DNA of 14,153 bases from Myxococcales bacterium (GCA_022572485.1 JACZVU010000058.1:1-14153); one strand, 5' to 3'. Positions 7,154 to 14,153 are shown, counted from the first letter of the stretch. The notes: generated from the sequence alone by a model not told the origin. Numbers and translations are program-made.

Positions 7154-9388
7154 GTGAAAAAAGTGGTGGGTTATGCAAACGCCTGGAGCGTGACACCGGG
7201 TGAGACGCTCAGTGTCATGGTGAGCACCTATGGCCCGGAGCGCTACCGCGCGGATCTGGTGCGCGTCATCTGCGGCGACGACGATCCCGACCACGACATC
7301 TATCGCGAAGAGGAGATCGCGGCGCCCTTCAACGGCGAGTACCCGGGCCGCAACCAGCCGACGGCCGCAGGCTCCTACGTGATCGTTCCCGATGTGCCCA
7401 AAATCGCCGCGCTGGATAGCTTCACCGTGCAGGCGTGGATTTTTCCGACGACACCCGACAAGGGCGAGCAGGGGCTGATCGCCAACTGGCGGGGCGAGAC
7501 GACGAGAGGCTTCGCTCTGTTGATCGACGGGGCGGGCGCGCTCGCCATGCGACTCGGCGACGGCAGCGGTCACGTTTCCGAACTGAGTACGGGCAAGCTG
7601 CTCGCGGCGCGGCGCTGGCACTTGGTTGCTGCCTCCTATGAGGCGGCGACAAAAGAACTCTGCGTCTACCAAGAACCCATCGAATCACCGCTCGAGGTGA
7701 GCAGCGCCGCTAGCGTTACGAGCAGCGTCGCGTTCGATGTCGCAACAAACAGCGGCGCACCGCTGATAATGGCGGCCCTCCCCGCAGAGCATCCCGCGGG
7801 TGGACTCGGGGCGCAGCATCATTTCAACGGCAAGATCGATCGACCGCGACTGACCGGCCGCGCCTTGTCGCGGGCCGAAGTCGCGGCGCTCGCCTGGGAC
7901 GCTGATCCCCATGAACGCGACACCTCGGTAATCGCGGCTTGGGATTTCTCGCGCGACATCGGCAGCGACCGGATCAGCGACGCCAGCCCGAACGGGGTGC
8001 ATGGGCGAGCCGTCAACCTGCCCTCGCGCGGTGTCAAGGGTTGCAATTGGAGTGGCGCCGAACAGAGCTGGCGCCACGCACCCCAGGAGTATGGCGCCAT
8101 CCACTTCCACGACGACGACCATTACGACGCTGGCTGGGAGGCGGACTTCGCGTACCGGGTGCCGAAGGATCTGCGCAGCGGTGTCTATGCGATACGCCTC
8201 AAGGCCGAAGACGACGAGTGGTACGTCACCTTCTTCGTGCGTCCGCCCCGGGGCACCACCACGTCAAAACTCGCTTTCTTGGCCTCGACGGCGACTTATA
8301 TGGCGTATTCGAACTACCACTGGCAGTTTCACAACCGCTACGCCGAAGTCACCGAGAGTTACTGGACGACGCTCGACAAGGGCGACGTCTTCTTGCAGGA
8401 GCACCCGGAGTTCGGTCTCTCGACCTACGATACCCATTCCGACGGTAGCGGTGTCCGCTACGCCTCGCGGCTGCGGCCGGTGCTCAACATGGCGCCGAAG
8501 ACGCCGCTGTGGAGCTTCAATCCCGATACCCACATCCTCGGCTGGCTCGAGGAGAAGGGCATCGACTACGATGTGATCACCGACGAGGACCTTCATCACG
8601 AGGGCGTCGGCCTACTCGAGCCCTACACCGCCGTCATCACCGGCACGCATCCCGAATACTATACGACTCCGATGTGGAACGGCTTGCGGGCCTATCTCGC
8701 GCGAGCAGGCCGGCTTGTCTATCTCGGCGGCAATGGCTTCATCTGGCGCTGCGCGTTCTCGTCGGAGATGCCGGGCGTGCTCGAGCTGCGCCGGGCCGAG
8801 GACGGCATCCGTTACCGCGACGAGGAACCCGGCGAGTATTACCTCGAGTTTACCGGCGAGTACGGCGGCTTGTGGCGACGCCTCGGTATGGCGCCACAGG
8901 CGCTGGTGGGTGTCGGCACGGTCGCGGTCGGCTTCGACGTCTCGGGCTACTACCGGCGCACGGCGGCGAGTTTCGACCCGCGCGCCAGCTTCATCTTCGA
9001 AGGAATCGGCGATGGCGAATCGATCGGTGACTTCGGGATACTGGGCGGCGGCGCCAGTGGCTCCGAGATCGACGCGGCCGACCCGATGCTCGGCACGCCC
9101 GCTCATACACTCGTCGTGGCCAGCTCGGAGGGCCATTCGGCCAACACTTACCTGGTGCCCGACGAGACCGGGTTCCACCATTGCGCGATGGATGGAATAC
9201 AGAATCCGGAGATCCGGGCGGACATGACGTTCTTCGAGACGGCGAGCGGCGGCGGCGTCTTCTCGGTCGGTTCCATCGCCTGGTCCGCGAGCCTGCCGCA
9301 CAATGGATACGACAACAACGTATCCCGGATCAGCGAGAACGTCGTGCGCCGCTTCCTCGACTCCGACCCCTTTGTGATGCCCGACTAA
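7154..9388 (+). CDS. N,N-dimethylformamidase-like large (beta) catalytic subunit
   Basis: A 744-residue protein, close to the roughly 760 residues of known large subunits. The chain starts with a beta-sandwich half (residues 1-80). A LamG/concanavalin-like insertion follows at about 85-275 (FTVQAWIFPTTPDKGEQGLI, RRWHLVAASYEAATKELCVY), then the second sandwich half (330-365), then a glutamine-amidotransferase-like catalytic domain from about 370. The published Paracoccus enzyme binds a single iron through two Tyr and one Glu, with a His two residues before the Glu. Matching elements here are Y382 or Y385 in TYMAYSNY, Y425 in STYDTHSDGSG, and H499/E501 in THPEYYT. E638 in GSEID may match a further catalytic Glu. 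The enzyme would hydrolyse an N-substituted amide to an amine and an acid; dimethylformamide itself is not shown to be the substrate. GTG at 7154 follows AAGGAGAA. No signal peptide, so it is cytoplasmic. Confidence 0.88.
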   Translation: MKKVVGYANAWSVTPGETLSVMVSTYGPERYRADLVRVICGDDDPDHDIYREEEIAAPFNGEYPGRNQPTAAGSYVIVPDVPKIAALDSFTVQAWIFPTTPDKGEQGLIANWRGETTRGFALLIDGAGALAMRLGDGSGHVSELSTGKLLAARRWHLVAASYEAATKELCVYQEPIESPLEVSSAASVTSSVAFDVATNSGAPLIMAALPAEHPAGGLGAQHHFNGKIDRPRLTGRALSRAEVAALAWDADPHERDTSVIAAWDFSRDIGSDRISDASPNGVHGRAVNLPSRGVKGCNWSGAEQSWRHAPQEYGAIHFHDDDHYDAGWEADFAYRVPKDLRSGVYAIRLKAEDDEWYVTFFVRPPRGTTTSKLAFLASTATYMAYSNYHWQFHNRYAEVTESYWTTLDKGDVFLQEHPEFGLSTYDTHSDGSGVRYASRLRPVLNMAPKTPLWSFNPDTHILGWLEEKGIDYDVITDEDLHHEGVGLLEPYTAVITGTHPEYYTTPMWNGLRAYLARAGRLVYLGGNGFIWRCAFSSEMPGVLELRRAEDGIRYRDEEPGEYYLEFTGEYGGLWRRLGMAPQALVGVGTVAVGFDVSGYYRRTAASFDPRASFIFEGIGDGESIGDFGILGGGASGSEIDAADPMLGTPAHTLVVASSEGHSANTYLVPDETGFHHCAMDGIQNPEIRADMTFFETASGGGVFSVGSIAWSASLPHNGYDNNVSRISENVVRRFLDSDPFVMPD

Positions 9389-9515
9389 GAGGCATTCCGA
9401 GTGAGGCGATTAGGACCCGCACGGGCGCGTTGAACTCGCTTGCAGGCGGCTACCGCTGAATCGTGCGTCGCATTTTCGTTGGCCCGCAAGTGCATCGGGG
9501 AGTAGTGTTCGGGCG

Positions 9516-9773
9516 ATGGAGGCGGACATCTATCAGTTCTGGGCATGGCTCTCTCCAGGCTTCTGGTCCGCACACCTCGAGTTCGATTCGCGTATTCGTT
9601 TGACCGGCGCGATTTCACCCTTTGAAGAGGGGCAGGAGTTCAAGGGATACGTGAGGCTCGGCACCCAGGCCGCGAGCACCCGCGCATGGCGCAATACGAT
9701 CGCCAAGGGGCTCGAGAACCTGAACGAGAACATGACCTCCAAACTGCGCGCATACAGGGCGAACCCAAGCTAG
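9516..9773 (+). CDS. Small protein of unknown function
   Basis: I do not recognise this 85-residue frame. It opens with an aromatic stretch (IYQFWAWLSPGFWSAHLEF) followed by a charged body and a basic, helical C-terminus (LENLNENMTSKLRAYRA). There is no signal peptide and no cysteine. Codon choice favours G or C in third positions much like its neighbours, which supports coding. ATG at 9516 follows GGGGAG at 9498-9503 with a rather long spacer of 12. It lies 127 bases after the amidohydrolase operon on the same strand. It may also be a remnant of a longer gene. Confidence 0.45.
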   Translation: MEADIYQFWAWLSPGFWSAHLEFDSRIRLTGAISPFEEGQEFKGYVRLGTQAASTRAWRNTIAKGLENLNENMTSKLRAYRANPS

Positions 9774-9845
9774 GTACTCCGTACGGTGACAAAAGCCAGC
9801 CGACCTAAAACGCGCACAATGCTGGCATATTGGAGGCGTCGTGTC

Positions 9846-9872
9846 CCGGGTGCCACCACACTGCGCACCCGG
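9846..9872. repeat. Stem-loop in the leader of the secreted-protein gene
   Basis: CCGGGTGC at 9846-9853 pairs perfectly with GCACCCGG at 9865-9872 around an 11-base loop. No run of T follows, so a simple intrinsic terminator is unlikely on the plus strand. It lies between the 85-residue gene and the secreted-protein gene, and may slow polymerase, protect mRNA or bind a factor. Confidence 0.4.
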
Positions 9873-9902
9873 TCGCGATGAGACCCATGAATAAACGAGA
9901 TC

Positions 9903-9920
9903 AACCTGCCGGCGCAGGTT
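9903..9920 (+). promoter_or_regulatory. Hairpin just upstream of the ribosome site of the secreted-protein gene
   Basis: AACCTGC at 9903-9909 pairs perfectly with GCAGGTT at 9914-9920 around a CGGC loop. The 7-bp stem ends five bases before the AGGGGGAA ribosome site (9925-9932) of the gene starting at 9939. It could be an operator for a dimer or an RNA element affecting translation. With the larger stem-loop 30 bases upstream it gives this small gene a structured leader. Confidence 0.4.
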
Positions 9921-9938
9921 CATCAGGGGGAATGAGAC

Positions 9939-10406
9939 ATGAGCCAGGACACCACCCATACCTCGCGAGGCCGCTCCATGGTCGCACTCTGCGCAGCGGC
10001 GATGCTTCTGCTCCTTGCCTCTCCCGCAGCCGCCAAGCCCACGCGCTGTCACCTCACCTACGACGTAAAGGGCTGGTCGATCCTCTACAAGGTCGCCAGG
10101 GGAACGGGGCAAATCAAGTGTGCGGACGGCCAGACCGCCAACGTCACCATCGTGGCTCACGGGGGCGGCTTGAGTTTTGGCACGGAAAGCGTGAAGCGCG
10201 GGCGCGGGCGCTTCTCGGGCACGGAGAAGATCGCCGACCTCTATGGCACCTATATTGAGATCGACGCCCACGCCGGCGTAGGGGCCGATGCTTCGGTAGA
10301 CGCCCGGGCTATGTTCAAGGGCAACAAGCGACTCTCGTTGCTGGGAAAGGGTTCCGGCATCAACCTCGGTTTCGTGATCGGCGGGTTCACCATCAAGGCG
10401 CGGTAG
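9939..10406 (+). CDS. Secreted protein of unknown function
   Basis: A 155-residue protein with a clear Sec signal peptide: a basic start (SRGRS), a hydrophobic core (MVALCAAAMLLLLASP) and an AAA site cut before K33. The mature part of about 123 residues starts PTRCHLTYDVKGWSILYKV and holds two cysteines (C37 and C61) that could form a disulfide. It is rich in Gly and beta-type alternation (GRGRFSGTEKIADLYGTYIEI, IDAHAGVGADASVDARAMF) and ends with a hydrophobic strand (GFVIGGFTIKAR-like end). It reminds me of small beta-rich periplasmic proteins, but I cannot assign a family with confidence. ATG at 9939 has a strong ribosome site; ATG at 9978 (M14) is an alternative that keeps the signal core. 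It stands apart from neighbours: a decayed transposase lies downstream. Confidence 0.72.
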   Translation: MSQDTTHTSRGRSMVALCAAAMLLLLASPAAAKPTRCHLTYDVKGWSILYKVARGTGQIKCADGQTANVTIVAHGGGLSFGTESVKRGRGRFSGTEKIADLYGTYIEIDAHAGVGADASVDARAMFKGNKRLSLLGKGSGINLGFVIGGFTIKAR

Positions 10407-10584
10407 GTGTGTGTGCGGCAAGAGTGGACGCAAGGGCAACCATCCCCAACGAACAAACCAAAGTATCTAACCATGAAAGGGAAAGAGAGGGTGACCCGAG
10501 CGCGATTCGCACGGCTTCACTGGGGTGCTGAATCGCGCCCTCTCGGACCGATTCCACTCGACTTCGGCGACCCAACCGCCAGGC

Positions 10585-11085
10585 GAAAAGAGTCCGTTCC
10601 AAGCGCTCGATCGGACACCACCCAGTCTGCCGATGATTCCCGGGCGCTGCGGAACGATGACCCATGACCACCAGCGCAACGGCACGACGACGCTGTTTGC
10701 TGCCATCGACATGGCCCAAGGCAAGGTCATCGCATCGTGCATGCCCCGGCACAGACACCAGGAGTGGATCCAGTTCCTCAACCGGATCGACCGGGAGACT
10801 CCGGCGGATCTAGACATCCACTTGATTGTCGACAACTACGCCACGCACAAACATCCGAAGGTCAAGGCATGGTTCAAACGACACCGGCGCTTTCATACCC
10901 ATTTCATCCCCACCAGCAGTTCTTGGCTCAACGTCATCGAACGTTTCTTTCGCGATCTGGACGCGAAGCGGCTGCGTCGCGGAGTCTTGTAGAGCGTTCC
11001 CGAACTCATGGACGCCGTCATGAGCTACATCGAGAGCCACAACGACGACCCGAGTCCCTTCCACTGGTCCAAGACCGCCGAGGCA
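10585..11085 (+). pseudogene. Decayed IS630-family transposase (DDE domain remnant)
   Basis: The reading frame carries clear IS630 DDE text: [17 protein letters not shown], then [37 protein letters not shown] (second catalytic Asp), and [14 protein letters not shown] (catalytic Glu). The first catalytic Asp should directly precede EKS (DEKS), but the codon there is Gly and the upstream helix-turn-helix half is absent, so the 5' part is deleted. TAG at 10990-10992 breaks the frame after RRGVL. Past the stop, the same frame goes on with SVPELMDAVMSYIESHNDDP and SPFHWSKTAEA, then loses similarity. An ATG at 10525 could open a 155-residue product, but it could not be an active enzyme. I found no terminal inverted repeats. 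Confidence 0.88.
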
Positions 11086-11213
11086 CCTTCGTCCAGCTCG
11101 ATGACGCGCAGCCCATCCAGTCCGCTCAAGTCCAGCTTCTCTCGCGCAGGTCACCCGATTCTATCCAAACGGCCGAAGCTAGAGAAAGTAACCGAAACAG
11201 GGGCAGCCGCGGT

Positions 11214-12422
11214 TCACGGTTCACTTGGCCAGTCGTCGATCCAGACACCCGTCGTCGCAACCAGCTCGCAGCTCGCCAGGCCTGCACGCTTGCGCGCCAA
11301 CAGCACGGATCGGCGCGCCTCGTAGGCCTGATCGAAGAACGCCGCAACCGTCGGAGGACCGACGAGCCGCTCGCTCCACCAGCGCTCCGCGACTTCTTCG
11401 GCCTTCTCGGCGAGGCTCAGGAGCGCTTGCCAACGCGCCGTGTTGTTCTGAAAGCGCTCGATCTCTTTCAGTGCCTCGAGCGCGCGGCGAACTCCATCTT
11501 CCAGAACCTGGTTCGCCTCGTGGAGAGAAGCCCGCTCGAGTGCGCGGAAGCGCCCTGCGCTCGCATCCGAGGTGGACCCGATCGGAACCCGGACTGCGAT
11601 CTGACCCGAGATCTCGTCCTGTCGACCCTGATCGACGGTGTAGCTCAAGTCGACAAAGTCGAACCAGGGGCGACCAGCGCGCCGCGCTCGCTCGGACATG
11701 GCCGCGTAGCGAGCCGCGGTAGCGTTTCTCACCGCGATGGACGGATGTTGGCCGCCGACCAGCCTGCGGAGCAGCTCGTGACTCTTTGAGGGGGGGCGCG
11801 GCAGCCCGCCGACCGCGGGCAGCACCGCCGTACGGGCTTCGCCGACCGGTTCGGGCTCGGGCAGGTAGTTCGCCAGCCTGACCTCGCGCTCGATCTCGAA
11901 CTGCAACGCGAGACCCTCCTTTCGAACGCCGAGCTGCCGCCGGTCCTCGTCCCATTCAAGCAGCTTGCGCTGGCGCGCCGCGTACGCTGCGTAGAGACGC
12001 TCTGTCTCGCGGTAGCCACCCAGTTCGATCGCCAGGGCACAGGCATCGGCGCTGCGCTCGAGCGCCGTCTCTTCGAGGCGCGCAAGCGACACCTGCGTCT
12101 CGGCCCGACGAACGGCACGAGAAGAGCGCAATCGCCCGGGATCGGGAATGGGAATCCGAGTCAGGAAGCGAACGCCGTGATCTCCGTCGTACTCTTCCTC
12201 GACTCGAAACTGGAGCGCATCGATTGGAGTTTCTTCGCGCTCGCGCTCGAGAGCGGCTTCTACCTCGGCCACCCGCGCCTGGACCGCACTATCCTTCTCT
12301 AGTCCCCGTTGGGCATCAGCGATGCGCTCGGGGTATCGGAGGCGCGGGTTGGTACAGGCTGCAGCCGCGATGGCCAGCACGACAGCCAACCAAAGCGCGG
12401 TCGCTCGGAATACAACCCTCAC
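11214..12422 (-). CDS. TolC-family outer-membrane efflux lipoprotein
   Basis: A 402-residue protein with an N-terminal hydrophobic leader and a cysteine at position 23 (LAIAAAACTN), a relaxed lipobox. The body shows the two-repeat TolC plan. Barrel strands fall near 68-93 (IDALQFRVEEEYDGDHG and following, ending RIPIPDPGRL). Long helices span about 96-185 (SRAVRRAETQVSLARLEETA). The second repeat starts with HPSIAVRNATAARYAAMSER at 226-245, has barrel strands at 252-282 (WFDFVDLSYTV, ISGQIAVRVPIGS), and long helices to the end. It is somewhat short for the family, typically 430-490. Its GTG start at 12422-12420 overlaps the TGA of the HlyD-like gene as GTGA, so translation is probably coupled. 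It would provide the outer-membrane channel for the operon. The gene ends convergently toward the IS630 remnant. Confidence 0.85.
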   Translation of the reverse strand: MRVVFRATALWLAVVLAIAAAACTNPRLRYPERIADAQRGLEKDSAVQARVAEVEAALEREREETPIDALQFRVEEEYDGDHGVRFLTRIPIPDPGRLRSSRAVRRAETQVSLARLEETALERSADACALAIELGGYRETERLYAAYAARQRKLLEWDEDRRQLGVRKEGLALQFEIEREVRLANYLPEPEPVGEARTAVLPAVGGLPRPPSKSHELLRRLVGGQHPSIAVRNATAARYAAMSERARRAGRPWFDFVDLSYTVDQGRQDEISGQIAVRVPIGSTSDASAGRFRALERASLHEANQVLEDGVRRALEALKEIERFQNNTARWQALLSLAEKAEEVAERWWSERLVGPPTVAAFFDQAYEARRSVLLARKRAGLASCELVATTGVWIDDWPSEP

Positions 12423-13297
12423 CCGCTGCGGGCCTTGGCGAACTCGACCATCAGCAACTGGCCGACCCCGAGCTCGCAGCCCTCTGGAACCGAGATGTAG
12501 ACTGGCATGCCGTGCACGGGCAGCCGGAAGAAACCGCGCAGCTGCCCCGGCGCCTCCACCACCCCCGCCCCCCTACGTAGGACCGTGCCGTGTGCCCGGC
12601 AGGCCGCCACTTGCGATTCGAGCAACCGTGCGCGCATGCCGATTTCGACCAGCGCCGGGTCGGTCTCGGCCGGCACGTACGCCACGATCTCCTCGGCGTA
12701 CTCTGGAGCCACGGTCGCAACCGTGGTGCCAACAGCAACCGACGCACCGGGAGGCATGGCCGCGACGACCCTGCCCCGCACACTACTCTTTACCGCGAGC
12801 TGTTCGCGGTCCTTTAGGAGCGCAGCTCGACGCGTACGAAGAAGCTCGAGCCGCGCCATATGAAACGCATCGTTCTCGGGCGAAAGAGAGGGTCGATTCG
12901 GTCGCCGCCGGTCCGGAACGTCCAACCAGCGTTCCTCCTCGATCGCGAGCTTGGCGGCGGCAAGCCTCGCTTCCCGCCGCACTTCCTCGATCTTGGCGTC
13001 GATCTCGGCGAGCTGAATGTCGACGAAGCGAGGTGAGAGTTCGATCATCAGGTCGCCGGCCCCCACAAGATCGCCGGGACGGACATGGACACGGTCGACG
13101 ACAGTTTGGACGACCGCGGGGTGCTCGACGATACGAGCCTCCGCCAGCGCGCGCACCCGGAAGCGGCCAACTTGGCTGGATTGGAGCATTACCAGCATCA
13201 CGACGCTCGCTCCGAACACGATGATGCCCAGAGGGTGGGCGCTCAAGCGCTCAAAGCCCCTGTCCACCGCCCTGCGCGTCCTGCCAATGATCGCCAT
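12419..13297 (-). CDS. HlyD/membrane-fusion-type periplasmic adaptor
   Basis: A 292-residue protein with one N-terminal membrane anchor (residues 23-38, LGIIVFGASVVMLVML). A split lipoyl-like domain follows: the first half is about 60-90 (VVQTVVDRVHVRPGDLVGAG) and the second half about 166-198 (LAVKSSVRGRVVAAMPPGAS). Between them a charged coiled coil runs from about 94 to 165 (IQLAEIDAKIEEVRREARLA). The end (QLLMVEFAKARSG) completes the barrel domain. Adaptors of this type link an inner-membrane component to a TolC-type channel, and the TolC-like gene follows with a 4-base overlap. ATG at 13297 has GAGG eight bases upstream, and the DUF4956 gene ends 20 bases before. The nearby inner-membrane partner is a DUF4956 protein, not a pump. 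Confidence 0.85.
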   Translation of the reverse strand: MAIIGRTRRAVDRGFERLSAHPLGIIVFGASVVMLVMLQSSQVGRFRVRALAEARIVEHPAVVQTVVDRVHVRPGDLVGAGDLMIELSPRFVDIQLAEIDAKIEEVRREARLAAAKLAIEEERWLDVPDRRRPNRPSLSPENDAFHMARLELLRTRRAALLKDREQLAVKSSVRGRVVAAMPPGASVAVGTTVATVAPEYAEEIVAYVPAETDPALVEIGMRARLLESQVAACRAHGTVLRRGAGVVEAPGQLRGFFRLPVHGMPVYISVPEGCELGVGQLLMVEFAKARSG

Positions 13298-13317
13298 CTC
13301 GCCTCGGCCGTTTCTTT

Positions 13318-14001
13318 TCAGTACTCAGAAGTCGCGTCCTGGAGCATCAGACGCACGTCGTTCGCATCGAACTCGCTGCGAAGACGGAAGAGGATCGCCT
13401 CACGATCGGGCTCTCGAAGGAACTTGACCTGGTAGACGTGTTCGCGCATGCCGTCTACGTCGGAAATGCTGAGGAGTAATTGCCGTAGGCAATGACGCTC
13501 GAACAGCTGTTCGAGCGCTTGGCCGTGGTCTACGTCCATCGGTGTGCAGAACCGGAGCACACCGTCATAGCGCACTCGCGAGCCGAAGGGGCCCAGCTGC
13601 AGGTAGATCGTGATACCAGAGAACATCGCTGTGCCAATACAAGCGGTCATGATGGCGTCGACGCCACAGGCTACTCCCACACACGCGGTGCCCATCACAA
13701 ACACGAGGTCGCGAGGGGTCTTGAGATCCGTTCGAAAGCGAATCATGGACAGCACGCCGAAGAGCCCGAGTCCGGCGAGCAGCGAGTGCTGCATCGCAAG
13801 AACGAGGATCGCCGCGCTCACACAGATCAGAACGATCGCGTGACTAAAGCCCCGAGAATACGACAGGCCGCTGAATGTGAACTCGTAGGTCCACCCCAGC
13901 ACCTGGCCGAAGACGAAAGCTCCGATCAGCGCCGTCAGCGGATCAACCCAGGCTCCTGCAGCGAGCCAATCGCTGGTCATATCGAGAATCTGTCTCTCCA
14001 T
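13318..14001 (-). CDS. DUF4956 family membrane protein
   Basis: A 227-residue protein. Hydrophobic segments lie at about 20-38, 53-70, 72-85, 98-113 and 115-134, giving four or five membrane passes. The block GLFGVLSMIRFRTDLKTPRD (79-98) followed by FVMGTACVGVACG is the family hallmark, a basic loop between two helices. The soluble C-terminal part, about 140-227, is mixed alpha/beta with a HGQALEQLFERH helix. DUF4956 proteins are of unknown function and, from general knowledge, are repeatedly found next to VTC-domain polyphosphate polymerases; that is exactly the neighbour here. Its ATG at 14001-13999 shares one base with the TGA of the VTC gene (TGATG). It may anchor the polymerase or carry its product. 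Confidence 0.85.
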   Translation of the reverse strand: MERQILDMTSDWLAAGAWVDPLTALIGAFVFGQVLGWTYEFTFSGLSYSRGFSHAIVLICVSAAILVLAMQHSLLAGLGLFGVLSMIRFRTDLKTPRDLVFVMGTACVGVACGVDAIMTACIGTAMFSGITIYLQLGPFGSRVRYDGVLRFCTPMDVDHGQALEQLFERHCLRQLLLSISDVDGMREHVYQVKFLREPDREAILFRLRSEFDANDVRLMLQDATSEY

Positions 14002-14153
14002 CAGCTCAGCAGCCCTCGGGCACGTTCCTGCCCTGGTGAAAGATAGCGAAAGCGATAGGTCAGGTAGACGCCGAGCGAGTATTTCGACACGCTATTGCGC
14101 CGAAGCTCGTGCCGGCGAACGATGTCGCTCAACCAGCGCGGGACCAAGACCCC
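14001..14153 (-). CDS. VTC-domain polyphosphate-polymerase-like protein, 3' end only
   Basis: Only the last 50 residues are in the window; the gene runs off the right edge. They include VPRWLSDIVRRHELRR followed by NSVSKYSLGVYL. This matches the end of the VTC catalytic domain, where a Pro-x-Trp helix precedes a conserved Ser-Lys-Tyr segment lining the tunnel. After it comes a short Arg-rich tail (YRFRYLSPGQERARGLLS). VTC domains (triphosphate-tunnel fold) make polyphosphate from ATP in the yeast enzyme. The TGA at 14003-14001 overlaps the start of the DUF4956 gene. The small amount of sequence limits confidence, but the DUF4956 neighbour strongly supports the call. Confidence 0.72.
   Translation of the reverse strand, partial: GVLVPRWLSDIVRRHELRRNSVSKYSLGVYLTYRFRYLSPGQERARGLLS

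Noticed and set aside
9846..9872. Intrinsic terminator
   Set aside because: The stem is good, but no T-run follows on the plus strand.
9615..10439. Minus-strand open frame of 274 residues
   Set aside because: It is opposite the secreted-protein gene, which has a signal peptide and ribosome site; the minus frame shows neither.
12322..13224. Plus-strand open frame of 300 residues
   Set aside because: It runs opposite the HlyD-like and TolC-like genes and is mostly Arg, Pro and Ala low complexity.

Overview
This is a high-GC chromosomal stretch from a Gram-negative bacterium. The evidence is a DUF481 outer-membrane barrel, an AsmA-type envelope protein, a TolC-family outer-membrane lipoprotein with a HlyD-type periplasmic adaptor, several Sec-type signal peptides, and frequent GTG and TTG starts. 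The gene mix (PhyH dioxygenase, dimethylformamidase-like enzyme, VTC/DUF4956) would suit a Myxococcota or other deltaproteobacterial-type environmental lineage. That placement is an inference from gene content only. No tRNA, rRNA or CRISPR array was seen.

Layout. (1) 248-2715, plus strand: a TPR protein, a DUF481 outer-membrane protein with a signal peptide, and a small class I SAM-methyltransferase-like gene. The methyltransferase frame is cut by an in-frame TGA, and its probable C-terminal strands continue in the same frame after the stop. (2) 2784-5511: a small PEGA-like lipoprotein (minus) divergent from a 720-residue AsmA-family protein (plus). (3) 5631-9388: a PhyH-family Fe(II)/2-oxoglutarate dioxygenase (minus) divergent from a two-gene operon (plus) encoding small and large subunits of an N,N-dimethylformamidase-like amidohydrolase. 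The large subunit keeps the Tyr/Tyr/His-Pro-Glu pattern expected for the unusual 2-Tyr-1-carboxylate iron centre. The shared 320-base region holds a perfect 14-bp palindrome. (4) 9516-10406, plus: two small proteins of unknown function, one with a signal peptide and two hairpins in its leader. (5) 10585-11085, plus: a decayed IS630-family transposase. (6) 11214-14153, minus: a tightly packed operon running in from beyond the right edge, in the order VTC-domain polyphosphate-polymerase-like protein (3' end only), DUF4956 membrane protein, HlyD-like adaptor, TolC-like lipoprotein. Stop and start codons overlap at two of its three junctions.

How they work together. The right-hand operon is the best candidate for an undescribed system. 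A VTC-type polymerase with its usual DUF4956 membrane partner is joined to a periplasmic adaptor and an outer-membrane channel, and no ABC, RND or MFS pump is encoded between them. This suggests, without proving, that a polymer or anion made at the inner membrane is coupled to a trans-envelope conduit. The PhyH plus dimethylformamidase-like divergon looks like a small catabolic module for an unknown N-substituted amide.
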